DNA of 23,386 nt from a virus (IMGVR_UViG_3300028589_000050:1-23386), one strand, 5' to 3'; positions 1 through 7,876 are shown, counted from the first letter of the stretch. The notes: generated from the sequence alone by a model not told the origin. Numbers and translations are program-made.

Positions 1-4
1 TCAT

Positions 5-10
5 GGAGGT
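5..10 (+). promoter_or_regulatory. Shine-Dalgarno that sets the start of the first gene
   Basis: GGAGGT lies directly against an ATG at 11, which leaves no spacer, but 9 bases before the in-frame ATG at 20. Normal spacing favours the start at 20. The ATG at 26 is also in frame but sits 15 bases away. Confidence 0.7.
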
Positions 11-19
11 ATGCGCCCT

Positions 20-325
20 ATGAGCATGTGGGACGATACAAAACTGGCGCTTGCAGGGCTGATCGGGGCCATCGTGGTTTTGCCGATTGAGAAGGAACTC
101 ACGACATGGAAGGGGAAGCTGTTTTTCTTGTTTTCTGGTGTCGCCTGTTCCTACTTCACCACCCCGCTGGCCGTTTACAAGTGGAGCATCATCCCGGAAC
201 TAGCCGGTAGTGTCGGGTTCCTACTTGGAGCTTTCGGGGCTTCCTTGCTCGCCGCAGGAATACGGGCGGTAAAGTCGATCGACATGGTTGCCCTGATCAA
301 ATCACGGTTTGGAGGGGATAACTAA
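20..325 (+). CDS. Small three-span membrane protein, putative holin
   Basis: The protein has 101 residues from the ATG at 20, chosen because the ribosome site at 5-10 is correctly spaced for it. Three hydrophobic stretches are visible at about residues 8-23, 32-48 and 57-80, followed by a short basic tail ending in KSRFGGDN. Small size, three predicted spans and a charged C-terminus are what class I holins look like. Holins make the membrane lesion that releases or activates the endolysin. The gene overlaps the next membrane protein by one base (TAATG), so the two are probably translated together and may act as a pair. No endolysin is visible, though it could lie to the left of the window. 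The holin role is inferred from topology and position, since I recognise no specific family signature. Another small virion or inner-membrane protein is possible. Confidence 0.55.
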   Translation: MSMWDDTKLALAGLIGAIVVLPIEKELTTWKGKLFFLFSGVACSYFTTPLAVYKWSIIPELAGSVGFLLGAFGASLLAAGIRAVKSIDMVALIKSRFGGDN

Positions 326-648
326 TGGTCTTCATTGGCGCTTGTGCCGTTGTCATCATCGCGATTCACGCCTTCTGGTGCCTACTGTCCCGCCGAGTCA
401 GTGACGGGATTGTCGGAAAAGTCCTATACCTTATGCTTGTACTCGCCGCTCTTGGCGAACTGAGCCGGCCAAACTCACAGGTGGCGGATGCGGTTCTTTA
501 CTGCACCTTCGCTGCCATCGGCATCCGTCACTGGTGGATGAAAACGATCTGGCCGCATGTCAGGTTTTACATGGTCAACCGAATCCGCTGCGCCACCTGC
601 CCACACAAGGAGAGCCACAATGCCAACCCCTCAAATGACGTTCGATGA
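325..648 (+). CDS. Second small membrane protein, possible holin or antiholin, with C-terminal CxxC
   Basis: The protein has 107 residues and begins in the stop codon of the upstream gene. Three hydrophobic stretches lie at about residues 2-21, 31-45 and 52-68. A basic, aromatic segment (HWWMK) and a polar tail follow. The tail carries a CATC motif at C89 and C92, unusual for a holin. The layout of three short spans in about 100 residues resembles putative 3TM phage holins such as Phage_holin_3_7, but this is a loose resemblance. The last 29 bases overlap the following gene in another frame. The tandem arrangement with the upstream membrane protein suggests a holin/antiholin or holin/accessory pair. 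The function is inferred, and confidence that the gene is real is higher than confidence in the role. Confidence 0.55.
   Translation: MVFIGACAVVIIAIHAFWCLLSRRVSDGIVGKVLYLMLVLAALGELSRPNSQVADAVLYCTFAAIGIRHWWMKTIWPHVRFYMVNRIRCATCPHKESHNANPSNDVR
607..614 (+). promoter_or_regulatory. Ribosome binding site inside the upstream coding region
   Basis: AAGGAGAG sits 5 bases before the ATG at 620. It lies within the end of the preceding membrane protein gene. It supports 620, rather than the longer in-frame start at 557, as the start of the 172-residue protein. Confidence 0.75.
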
Positions 649-1138
649 ATTCGTAATTGCCCAGGGCCTGATCTTTCGGGCAGAGATTGGCTATACCGGG
701 ATCGCCGCCGCCGGATTTGCCTACAGCGGTATCACCACCGGCGCCGATGAGCTGGTGATTCTTCAGCGTGCATACAGCAGCAGCGAGGCTACGCTGACAG
801 TCGAGTTGTTCGAAGCAACCTTCACCGGCGGCACCGATCCGCGCTTTCTCAATCGCCGCTTCACCAGTCAACAAGCCAACCCAGCCACCATCAAACAGGG
901 CGTCACACCTGGCTCGCTGACCACGCCAATTACCGGCGCTACCTACCGCGCAAGCACCGGAACCGGCCAGGCATCCGTCAGCGTACCTGGCGACGATAGC
1001 CGCCTATACCTGAAGCCAAACACCAGCTACGTCGTGCGCTACACCAACGGCGGTACAAACCCGGCTACCATCGCCAATGCCTTCGACTTCCGCAAAACGC
1101 TGAAAGGCAACTGGGACGGCCTACTGGTCAGCGCCTAA
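620..1138 (+). CDS. Hypothetical protein, beta-rich and possibly structural
   Basis: The protein has 172 residues from the ATG at 620, which has a good ribosome site 5 bases upstream. An in-frame ATG at 557 would add 21 residues that read as an out-of-frame copy of the upstream gene, so I reject it. The protein is rich in threonine, alanine and glycine, with alternating polar and hydrophobic residues that suggest beta structure. There is no membrane segment, signal peptide or cysteine pair. A motif around LYLKPNTSYVVRY, near residue 133, resembles the edge strand of small phage decoration or beta-sandwich proteins, but I cannot name a family. It sits between the membrane proteins and the terminase, 15 bases before the small terminase start. 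It could be a virion accessory protein. The function is unknown. Confidence 0.6.
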   Translation: MPTPQMTFDEFVIAQGLIFRAEIGYTGIAAAGFAYSGITTGADELVILQRAYSSSEATLTVELFEATFTGGTDPRFLNRRFTSQQANPATIKQGVTPGSLTTPITGATYRASTGTGQASVSVPGDDSRLYLKPNTSYVVRYTNGGTNPATIANAFDFRKTLKGNWDGLLVSA

Positions 1139-1140
1139 AC

Positions 1141-1146
1141 AAGGGA
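1141..1146 (+). promoter_or_regulatory. Ribosome binding site of the small terminase gene
   Basis: AAGGGA is 7 bases before the ATG at 1154 but only 1 base before an in-frame ATG at 1148. The spacing favours 1154. Confidence 0.6.
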
Positions 1147-1153
1147 AATGGGG

Positions 1154-1741
1154 ATGACTTACGAACTCCAGAAACGCAAAAAGAAAACAGCCGACGGCGA
1201 GCCAACCGGCAAGCCGCGGCTGTTTTGTGAATTCTACATTTCCGACAATGGCCTGAATGGCGCACTGGCTGCGCGCCGTGCAGGCTATTCGAAAGCCAGT
1301 TCAGGCCAAACGGCCTATCGGCTGATCAATGACCCGCTGTGCCAGGCCTACATCGCCAAGCTGTCCAAAGAGCGCAAGGAGCGGCTTCAGGTCGATTCCG
1401 ATTATGTGCTGCAGCGCCTGTATGACATGGATCAGATGGACATCGTCGACATCCTCAACGACGACATGTCACTAAAGCCACTGAGCGAATGGCCGAAGAT
1501 CTGGCGACAGTCCCTCAATGGCGTGGAGATTGCCGACCTGTTCGAAAACGAAGGCGATGCGCGCAAAGTCATGGGCGTCCTGAAGAAAATCAAGTGGATC
1601 GACCGCCTGAAGAACCTGGAGCTGCTGGGCAAACACGTCGAGGTTGGCGCCTTTGCCGAACGCGTGATCGAGGAAGACGCTGGAACCCTGGCCGAACGAC
1701 TGGCCAAAGCTCGCAAGCGCCGCGATGAGGCATCCGCATGA
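1154..1741 (+). CDS. terS: Terminase small subunit
   Basis: The protein has 195 residues from the ATG at 1154. The small subunit recognises the packaging site on phage DNA and loads the large subunit. The N-terminus is basic (QKRKKK). It is followed by the pattern FCEFYISDNGLNGALAARRA and then GYS at about residues 24-47, which matches the helix-turn-helix region of the Terminase_2 family. The middle and C-terminal parts are charged and helical, as expected for oligomerisation and for contact with the large subunit, and the C-terminus is very basic (AKARKRRDE). The gene ends in an ATGA overlap with the large terminase gene, so the two are translationally coupled. Adjacency to a convincing large terminase makes the assignment strong. 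Confidence 0.88.
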   Translation: MTYELQKRKKKTADGEPTGKPRLFCEFYISDNGLNGALAARRAGYSKASSGQTAYRLINDPLCQAYIAKLSKERKERLQVDSDYVLQRLYDMDQMDIVDILNDDMSLKPLSEWPKIWRQSLNGVEIADLFENEGDARKVMGVLKKIKWIDRLKNLELLGKHVEVGAFAERVIEEDAGTLAERLAKARKRRDEASA

Positions 1742-3240
1742 GCGCTGCCGTTGAACTGACCCAGGCCCAGTTTGATGAGGCGCTGCTGGTGGACATCGCC
1801 AGCTTCGACAAAGATCCGCTTGGATTCGTTCATTACGCCTATCCATGGGGCGAGCCTGGCACCGAGCTGCACAAAAAGACCGGGCCGAGAGCTTGGCAGA
1901 AAGGGATTCTTGGAGACATTGGCGACCACCTACAAAACCCGACGACGCGGCACCAGCCACTGCGCATTGCCGTCGCCTCTGGCCACGGGATCGGTAAATC
2001 CGCGCTGATCAGCATGATCATCGACTGGGGCCTGTCCACATGCAATGACTGCAAGATTGTCGTCACCGCGACCACCGACACCCAGCTGCAAACCAAGACC
2101 TGGCCAGAGGTCACCAAGTGGCGCGGCCTGTCCATCGTCAGCAATTGGTTCACCACCAACGCCACCAGCGTGGTATCCAACGACCAGGCCCACCGCAAGC
2201 TCTGGCGCGCTGACGCAATCCCGTGGAGCGAACACAACACCGAGGCCTTTGCCGGCCTGCACAACGTCGACAAACGCATCATCCTGATTTTTGACGAGGC
2301 TTCCGGTATCGCTGACAAGGTGTGGGAAGTGGCCGAAGGCGCCATGACCGACGAGAACACCGAAATCATCTGGATCGCGTTTGGCAACCCGACACTCAAC
2401 ACCGGGCGTTTTTCCGAATGCTTCACCCGCTACGCTCACCGCTGGCTGCACCGCCAGATCGACAGCCGCACCGTTGAAGGCACCAACAAGAAAGAGATCG
2501 CCAAGTGGTTGGAAGACTACGGCGAGGACTCCGACTTTTTCCGTATCCGCGTGCGCGGAGAATTCCCGAGGGCTTCCGAATTGCAACTGATCCCGCAAGA
2601 TTGGGTGGCCGAAGCGCGCAAGCGCCCGGTGTACAGCACGATGCACGACGGCCTGGTGATGTCCATCGACATCGCCCGGGGCGGCGCCGACAACAACGTG
2701 ATTCGCTTCCGGCGTGGCATGGATGCCAGGTCCATCAAGAAGCTGAAGATCCCCGGTAGTGAAACCCGCGACACCACCAAGTTCGCGATGAAAGTCTGCA
2801 CGCTGATCGATGAACACAAGCCGGACGCCGTGTTTGTCGATAGCACTGGCGTCGGCGGCCCAGTTGCAGACCAAATCCGCAAGCTGCGCCCGAACGCTGT
2901 GGTGATCGATATCAACTTCGGCAGCGCTTCGCCTGACCCAAAATTTCTCAACATGCGCACCTACATGTGGTGGCAAATGCGCGAGGCCCTGCGCGCCGGC
3001 CTGGCCATCGAGGATGATCCGGAACTGGAACGCGAATTGACCGCGCCGAACTACAACACCGACGCCAAGGAAGTCGTGCATCTGGAGAAAAAGAAGGACA
3101 TCAAGAAACGCCTTGGCATGAGTCCCGACGACGCCGACGCTCTTTGTCTATCCTTTGCCATGCCGGTCATGCGCCGGGACCACAAACCCGGCACCAACAG
3201 CGACGGCGTCCAGACGGAGTTCGATCCCTATGCAGCCTGA
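1738..3240 (+). CDS. terL: Terminase large subunit (ATPase/nuclease)
   Basis: The protein has 500 residues, a usual length for this family. It is the packaging motor that cuts concatemeric DNA and pumps it into the prohead through the portal. The N-terminal ATPase has a Walker A motif SGHGIGKS at residues 81-88 (K87) and a Walker B strand IILIFDE ending in D186 and E187. The C-terminal RNase H-like nuclease shows acidic residues where they are expected: D311 in MSIDIARGG, D368 in FVDSTGVGG, and D464, D465 and D467 in DDADALCL. All catalytic elements look intact. The start overlaps the small terminase stop (ATGA), and the 3' end overlaps the acetyltransferase gene by 11 bases. Confidence 0.95.
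   Translation: MSAAVELTQAQFDEALLVDIASFDKDPLGFVHYAYPWGEPGTELHKKTGPRAWQKGILGDIGDHLQNPTTRHQPLRIAVASGHGIGKSALISMIIDWGLSTCNDCKIVVTATTDTQLQTKTWPEVTKWRGLSIVSNWFTTNATSVVSNDQAHRKLWRADAIPWSEHNTEAFAGLHNVDKRIILIFDEASGIADKVWEVAEGAMTDENTEIIWIAFGNPTLNTGRFSECFTRYAHRWLHRQIDSRTVEGTNKKEIAKWLEDYGEDSDFFRIRVRGEFPRASELQLIPQDWVAEARKRPVYSTMHDGLVMSIDIARGGADNNVIRFRRGMDARSIKKLKIPGSETRDTTKFAMKVCTLIDEHKPDAVFVDSTGVGGPVADQIRKLRPNAVVIDINFGSASPDPKFLNMRTYMWWQMREALRAGLAIEDDPELERELTAPNYNTDAKEVVHLEKKKDIKKRLGMSPDDADALCLSFAMPVMRRDHKPGTNSDGVQTEFDPYAA
3216..3219 (+). promoter_or_regulatory. Ribosome binding site within the end of the large terminase gene
   Basis: GGAG lies 10 bases before the ATG at 3230. It supports this start over the upstream in-frame ATG at 3155, whose extra 25 residues are only a shadow of the terminase reading frame. 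Confidence 0.6.
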
Positions 3241-3670
3241 CATCATCCAGACCAGGCCCTACCGCCCAGGCGATGCCGCACTGATCCCGGTGGCCGAGGT
3301 TGACCCGTTCGGCTTCTGGCTGCGCGAGATCGAAGAGGTGGGGCGCGGCCTGACCAGCTACTACCTCGACGATCTGCTGGTAGCCGTCTCGCTGTACACG
3401 CCAGCCTGGCGCGGCGTGGCTGATTCCTGCGCCCTGGTGAACCGGGATTTATCCAGGGGCCACGGGAAAGCCCTGGCGCGCAGCATCCGCCAGCGCATCG
3501 ACCAGCTGATGATCAGCGACAACTTGCACCGTGCGCAGGCCACCGCCTACGTCACAGACCGCCCAAGTCAGGTATTCTTGCGCGCAATTGGCTACCGTTA
3601 TGAGTCGACGATGAAACGCGGCGCAGCAGATGGTAGTGACCTTTACGTTTATGCCCTGCTTGGAGAATGA
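3230..3670 (+). CDS. GNAT-family N-acetyltransferase-like protein
   Basis: The protein has 146 residues from the ATG at 3230. GNAT enzymes move an acetyl group from acetyl-CoA to an amine. The fold signs are an N-terminal strand with a basic RPYRPGD turn, a central strand-turn-helix with RGHGKA at residues 76-81, and a C-terminal SQVFLRAIGYRYE segment. RGHGKA matches the R/Q-x-x-G-x-G/A acetyl-CoA pyrophosphate loop, and the C-terminal segment matches the usual end of GNAT domains. The loop is intact, so catalysis is plausible. The gene overlaps the terminase stop by 11 bases and is followed 3 bases later by the next gene, so it is embedded in the packaging operon. Small GNAT-like proteins occur between terminase and portal in some phages, but their substrate is not known to me. 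It could modify a virion or host protein, or act only structurally. Confidence 0.65.
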   Translation: MQPDIIQTRPYRPGDAALIPVAEVDPFGFWLREIEEVGRGLTSYYLDDLLVAVSLYTPAWRGVADSCALVNRDLSRGHGKALARSIRQRIDQLMISDNLHRAQATAYVTDRPSQVFLRAIGYRYESTMKRGAADGSDLYVYALLGE

Positions 3671-3673
3671 AAC

Positions 3674-4018
3674 ATGTCCAAATCCATCAGAAAAACCGTC
3701 GCGAAGTTTGACCTGGGCCATCAGTTCGGCAAGAAGTTTGGCCTGCCTGACCCAGTGGGAGACACGCTGTATGGCTCTGACCGCGCCTTGTCGCCCACCG
3801 AGGCCGCTGCCAAAGCCGCCAAGGATGCCGCCGAGGCCGCCGGCACCGTCACATCTGAATCGGTGCCGGTGGCCGTCAGTGACGACACGCTGGCCGCACG
3901 GGATGCGCAGAAGAAGCGCCAGCTCGCCGCCGCCGGACTCTCTGGCACCATCCTCACCGGCTCGCAAGGTCTGGCCGCGCCGGCCACCACGTCGATGAAG
4001 AGCCTCTTGGGGAGCTGA
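3674..4018 (+). CDS. Hypothetical small alanine-rich virion-region protein
   Basis: The protein has 114 residues, with GGAG 8 bases before the ATG. The N-terminus is basic (SKSIRKTVAKFD). The centre is an alanine- and lysine-rich stretch, likely a helix or coiled coil, at about residues 42-60. The C-terminus holds a GLSGTILTGSQGL segment followed by KSLLG. A similar ending (STILTG-like, then a short K-x-LLG tail) occurs in small unassigned proteins beside portal genes in many tailed phages. That points to a conserved head-assembly accessory protein, but no function is known to me. It lies 5 bases before the portal gene and shares its transcription unit. There is no membrane segment or catalytic motif. 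Confidence 0.65.
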   Translation: MSKSIRKTVAKFDLGHQFGKKFGLPDPVGDTLYGSDRALSPTEAAAKAAKDAAEAAGTVTSESVPVAVSDDTLAARDAQKKRQLAAAGLSGTILTGSQGLAAPATTSMKSLLGS

Positions 4019-4023
4019 TCCTG

Positions 4024-5760
4024 ATGGACGACAAAAAAAAAGGCGGCAAGAACAAGCACTACGCCGAGCTTGAGCGCCTGCAGAAGAAGGCCAACGCGCT
4101 GGTCAACGAGCGCAATAAGTCCTGGCTGCCGGTCTACAAGGATCTGCGCGCCTACATTTCGCCCTACTCGGCGCAGTTCGAAGAAGACACCACCAATTCT
4201 GGCGAGCGCCGCGACCAGAAGATCAACAACCCGAAGCCGATTCGTTCCAGTGAACGTCTGTCGGCCGGTATGTCCAGCGGCATGTCGAGCAAGTCGCGGC
4301 CGTGGTTCGAAGTGGTTCGACCCAAGGATGCCAAGGACACCATGCCGGTGCGCCGCTGGCTCTACGCCGTGCAAAACGCCCTGCGCCTGACGCTGTCGAA
4401 AACTAACCTGTATGAGTCGCTGGAGCAGGTCTACAACTCTGAAGGCATCTTCGGAACCGCGGCGATGTCCTGCGTTCCGCACAAGGATGAGGTGATCCGC
4501 TTCACCCATTACCCGTGCGGCTCTTACTGCCTGGACACCAACGACCAGGGAGACGTTGATACCTTCTACCGCAACGAGCAGATGACGCCGCGGCAGATGG
4601 TGCAGAAGTTCGGCAAGGACAACGTATCGGCGCAGACACGGCTGGCCGCCGAGCGCGGCGACATCACCCGCGTCACCGTACATCACATGATCGAGCCCAA
4701 CCCTGACGCCGACATGCGTTACGTCGACAACCTGTCGATGGCCTACAAGTCGACCTACTGGGAATCGAACGCCGGCGGTGACAATTGCGGCATCCTGCGC
4801 CGCAGTGGCTTTAAGCAATTCCCGATTGCCGCACCGCGCTGGATCGTCACCGGCAACAACGTCTACGGCACCGGGCCTGGGTATATCGCCCTACCGAAAT
4901 CGCGGGAACTGCAAAAACTCGAGTCGGATAAAATGCGCCTGATCTCGCACCTGTCCAACCCGAACCGCACGGCGCCAGTCAGCCTCAAGGGTTTGGGCGG
5001 TGGCTCCATCGTCCCGGGCGGCATCAACTGGGTGCCGGACAACCTGATTGGCCTGGCCATGCAACCGACCTACGTGCCAGACCCGAACGCCATCGGAAAC
5101 CTGCGCGCCGAGATCAACGAGTGCGAAACCGACATTGGCGAGGCGTTTTCCGAAGACCTGTTCTTGCTGATCACCAACCGCGATTCCACCATGACCGCGT
5201 ATGAAGTGGCGCAGCTGCAGGAAGAGAAGATCGCCATGCTCGGCCCGGTGATCGAGCGCAACGAAAAGGAATTGCTGGATCGCGTGGTCACCCTGACTTT
5301 CGACGCCATGGTTGAACAATCGATGCCGCGTTGGATGGGCCTATTGCCCGGTGAGCCACTGTTGCCGATCCCGCCGGAAGAGCTGCAGGACATGAAGCTG
5401 GAGATTGGCTATATCAGCGTACTGGCCCAGGCGCAGAAGGCCGTGGCAACGTCGTCGATCCAGCGCGCCGCGCAATTCACCGGCATGCTGATTGGCGCCG
5501 GCTTCCAAGATGCCGGCGACAAGTTCAACCCGGACGCGGCCCAGGATGAGTACTACGACGCCATAGGCGCACCACCAACTATCCTCCGTGGGGATGATGA
5601 AGTTGCGGCGATCCGCCAGAACCGCGCCAATCAGCAGCAGCAGATGATGGCGATGGAACAGGGCAAAGCGCTGGCCGACAGCGCCAAGACCTTGTCCGAA
5701 ACACCAACCGGCGGCGACACCGCGCTGAGCGCAATCACTGGAGCATCGTCGAATGGATGA
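4024..5760 (+). CDS. Portal (head-to-tail connector) protein
   Basis: The protein has 578 residues. The portal is the dodecameric ring at one capsid vertex through which DNA enters and leaves, and to which terminase and then the tail attach. The sequence fits the podovirus head-to-tail connecting family (T7 gp8 and epsilon15/BPP-1 type) in length and in landmark segments. These are an N-terminal RNKSWLPVYKDLRAYISP region, the RSSERLSAGMSSGMSS segment near residue 80, and a helical region with ITNRDSTMTAYEVAQLQEEK near residues 383-402 that matches the stem and crown part. The last 40 residues are low-complexity and glutamine-rich. Codons 4-6 are a run of nine A bases. GGGGAG at 4009-4014 gives a normal spacing, and the gene overlaps the next one by 8 bases. 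Confidence 0.92.
   Translation: MDDKKKGGKNKHYAELERLQKKANALVNERNKSWLPVYKDLRAYISPYSAQFEEDTTNSGERRDQKINNPKPIRSSERLSAGMSSGMSSKSRPWFEVVRPKDAKDTMPVRRWLYAVQNALRLTLSKTNLYESLEQVYNSEGIFGTAAMSCVPHKDEVIRFTHYPCGSYCLDTNDQGDVDTFYRNEQMTPRQMVQKFGKDNVSAQTRLAAERGDITRVTVHHMIEPNPDADMRYVDNLSMAYKSTYWESNAGGDNCGILRRSGFKQFPIAAPRWIVTGNNVYGTGPGYIALPKSRELQKLESDKMRLISHLSNPNRTAPVSLKGLGGGSIVPGGINWVPDNLIGLAMQPTYVPDPNAIGNLRAEINECETDIGEAFSEDLFLLITNRDSTMTAYEVAQLQEEKIAMLGPVIERNEKELLDRVVTLTFDAMVEQSMPRWMGLLPGEPLLPIPPEELQDMKLEIGYISVLAQAQKAVATSSIQRAAQFTGMLIGAGFQDAGDKFNPDAAQDEYYDAIGAPPTILRGDDEVAAIRQNRANQQQQMMAMEQGKALADSAKTLSETPTGGDTALSAITGASSNG
4033..4041 (+). repeat. Run of nine A bases at the start of the portal gene
   Basis: Codons 4-6 of the portal gene are AAA AAA AAA and encode three lysines. 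A run of this length in a GC-rich gene stands out, and polymerase or ribosome slippage could occur there. The reading frame is open as given. Confidence 0.9.
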
Positions 5761-6067
5761 CGAGGCGATTTTGAGTAATGAGGCCGCTGCCAGTAAACTG
5801 CTGGCCAACCGCATCAGGGACGGCGCCCGCTACATGATGGGCAACCGTTCAGGACGCGCACTGATGTGGTATCTGCTGGAGCAGTACGGCGTGTTTCAGG
5901 AAGGCTTCAGCAGCGATGCGCTGATCTTGGCCAGGACATCCGGACGCCGATCAGCCGGCCTGCAACTGATGCAACTGATCGATACCTTCACGCCAGAGAA
6001 GTACCAGAAGATGGTCGACGAAGCCCGTGAAGACGCAATCATCACCAACCCAATGGGGGAAGAGTAA
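5753..6067 (+). CDS. Bbp19-like phage head-region protein
   Basis: The protein has 104 residues. A central segment GRALMWYLLEQYGVFQ (about residues 34-49), followed by GRRSAGLQLMQLI, resembles the Bbp19 family first seen in Bordetella phage BPP-1. Members are about 100 residues long and are encoded beside the portal and scaffold genes of podoviruses. The role is not established to my knowledge; a head-assembly or virion accessory role is inferred from position. The gene starts inside the end of the portal gene (8-base overlap) with GGAG 9 bases upstream, and it stops directly before the scaffold ATG, so all three are probably coupled in translation. There are no membrane segments or enzymatic motifs. 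The family name rests on recall. Confidence 0.75.
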   Translation: MDDEAILSNEAAASKLLANRIRDGARYMMGNRSGRALMWYLLEQYGVFQEGFSSDALILARTSGRRSAGLQLMQLIDTFTPEKYQKMVDEAREDAIITNPMGEE

Positions 6068-6838
6068 ATGCACGGTATCAATACACTGCGTAAATTGTTC
6101 GGCCTAGTGCCGATGAGCGAAGCGCCAGCGGATGGCGGCCAGGGTGGCGGCGGAAGCGATCCAGCTCCTACAGGTTCCGACTCCGCGCCAACCGGCGAAA
6201 CCCCTGTAAACGTTGAAGGTTCCAGCCTGCTGGGCGACCTGAAACCCGAGGAAAAAACCGATCTCGCTCCTACAGATGAAAAGCCTGAAGGCGAGAAGAA
6301 AGACGACGAGGACGGCGAGAAGAAGGACGACAAGCCGGACGAAGGCGCCCCGGAAGTGTACGAGGCATTCAAGGCCCCGGACGGCATCGAGCTCGACGAA
6401 GCCGTGATGCCCGAAGTACACGAAATCTTCAAAGACCTGGGCCTGTCGCAAGAGAAGGCGCAGGAGGTTTTCGAAAAGTTCCTGGGCATTCAGCAGAAGC
6501 TCGCAGGCACCCCGGAAGAGCAGATGCAGGCCGCCGAGCAGCAGATCGTCGCACTGAACACGCGCCTGGCCGAAGAGTGCAAAAACCTGCCGGAAATCGG
6601 CGGGGAGAAGTTTGCCGAATCGCTGGCCACCGCATCGAAAGTGATTCAACAGTTCGGCACACCGGAATTTCGCCAGCTGGTTGCCTACACTGGCGTGGGA
6701 TCGCACCCGGAATTTTTTAAGATGATGGTTGCAATTGGTTCTAAGATGTCCCCCGATAACTTTGTGCAAGGAGGCGATCCGGCAGTAACCGAGCGCCGAG
6801 GCGAAGACATCATGTTTGGCCACCTGTTCAAAAAGTAA
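6068..6838 (+). CDS. Capsid assembly scaffolding protein
   Basis: The protein has 256 residues. Scaffolding proteins guide capsid subunits into a correctly sized prohead and then leave. The N-terminal third is low-complexity and strongly charged, with runs of E, K and D around residues 60-95, which is typical of disordered scaffold N-termini. The rest is predicted to be helical, with a KAPDGIELDEAVMPEVHEIFKD segment that matches the T7-type capsid assembly and scaffold proteins. The C-terminal segment carries GVGSHPEFFKMM, another motif common in this group. It starts directly after the stop of the previous gene, with GGGGGA 8 bases upstream, and lies immediately before the major capsid gene, the usual place for a scaffold. 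Confidence 0.87.
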   Translation: MHGINTLRKLFGLVPMSEAPADGGQGGGGSDPAPTGSDSAPTGETPVNVEGSSLLGDLKPEEKTDLAPTDEKPEGEKKDDEDGEKKDDKPDEGAPEVYEAFKAPDGIELDEAVMPEVHEIFKDLGLSQEKAQEVFEKFLGIQQKLAGTPEEQMQAAEQQIVALNTRLAEECKNLPEIGGEKFAESLATASKVIQQFGTPEFRQLVAYTGVGSHPEFFKMMVAIGSKMSPDNFVQGGDPAVTERRGEDIMFGHLFKK

Positions 6839-6871
6839 CACCACCCCGAAAAAGTGAAGAGGATTTAAACC

Positions 6872-7876
6872 ATGGCATTGCTCTCTACCGTCTCGCTGAC
6901 GCTGGCCGACTTGGCGAAACGCCAGGAAGGTACTGACGCCGGGAAGAAAATCGCGATCATCATCGAGATTCTCTCCCTGCAAAACGAAATGCTGCAGGAC
7001 ATCCCATGGATGCCGGGTAACGACGGCACCGGCCACAAGACCACCGTGCGGTCCGGCCTGCCATCCGGCACCTGGCGCAAACTGAACTATGGTGTGCAGC
7101 CTGAGAAGTCGACCACCGTTCAGATCCGCGATCAAACCGGCATGCTTGAAACCTACTCCGAGATCGACAAGAAGCTGGTGGCGATCTCCAAGGACAAAGA
7201 AGGCTTCATGATGTCCGAGAGCCGTGCTTTCCTTGAAGGCATGTCGCAGAACATGGGCACCCAGCTGATCTACGGTGACGCTGCAGTCAACCCTGAGCGC
7301 ATCACCGGCCTGGCGCCTCGCTTCAACAGCCTGGCAGCTGAGAACGGTGACAACATCATCGACTGCGGCGGCACCGGTTCCACCAACACTTCCATGTGGC
7401 TGATCGCCTGGGGCGATACCACCGTGCACGGGATCTTCCCGGACGGTTCGGTGGGCGGTATCCAGATCGGGGAAACCAAGGAAGAAACCCTGCTGGACAA
7501 CCAGACCCCTGCTGGCAAGTACGAAGGCTACCGCACCCACTACAGCTGGGACGCTGGCCTGACCGTGCGTGACTGGCGCTACGTGGTGCGCGCCGCCAAC
7601 ATCGACGTGACCACCTTGAAGAAGGACGCCGCGACCGGTCCGGATCTGGTCGACATCATGGTGCAGATGCTGGAACTGCTGCCGAACGAAACCACCGGCA
7701 CCCTGCGTTTCTACGTGCCGCGTGTGATCCGTTCTTACCTGCGCCGTCAGATCAAGAACAGCAAAAACGTGTTCATCAACATGGGCGAAGTAGCTGGCAA
7801 GAAGGCCGTGATGTTCGACGACGTTCCTGTTCGCCGCATGGATGCCATCCTGTCCAACGAAGCCCGCGTGGTCTGA
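6872..7876 (+). CDS. Major capsid protein
   Basis: The protein has 334 residues, close to the 327-335 residues I recall for the BPP-1 and epsilon15 capsid proteins. It builds the icosahedral shell. Supporting features are the N-terminal helix-rich part (LTLADLAKRQEG), a glycine-rich TTVRSGLPSGTWRKLNYGV segment near residues 54-72, a mixed central region, and a C-terminal part ending in DDVPVRRMDAILSNEA, typical of the HK97-fold proteins of these phages. There is no N-terminal protease-cleaved delta domain, which fits the presence of a separate scaffold. The gene has a strong ribosome site (AAGAGGA at 6857-6863), follows the scaffold after 33 bases, and is followed by a hairpin at 7883-7902. 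Its codon use looks strongly biased, as for a highly expressed protein, though I did not count it. Confidence 0.92.
   Translation: MALLSTVSLTLADLAKRQEGTDAGKKIAIIIEILSLQNEMLQDIPWMPGNDGTGHKTTVRSGLPSGTWRKLNYGVQPEKSTTVQIRDQTGMLETYSEIDKKLVAISKDKEGFMMSESRAFLEGMSQNMGTQLIYGDAAVNPERITGLAPRFNSLAAENGDNIIDCGGTGSTNTSMWLIAWGDTTVHGIFPDGSVGGIQIGETKEETLLDNQTPAGKYEGYRTHYSWDAGLTVRDWRYVVRAANIDVTTLKKDAATGPDLVDIMVQMLELLPNETTGTLRFYVPRVIRSYLRRQIKNSKNVFINMGEVAGKKAVMFDDVPVRRMDAILSNEARVV

Noticed and set aside
557-619. Upstream in-frame extension of the 172-residue protein
   Set aside because: The added 21 residues overlap the preceding membrane protein gene and have no ribosome site, while AAGGAGAG at 607-614 is well placed for the ATG at 620.
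1930-3081. 383-codon minus-strand frame opposite the large terminase
   Set aside because: It is a shadow of the terminase gene, whose ATPase and nuclease motifs are intact on the plus strand.
3155-3229. Upstream in-frame extension of the GNAT-like protein into the terminase gene
   Set aside because: The extra 25 residues have no GNAT character, and a ribosome site is found only for the ATG at 3230.
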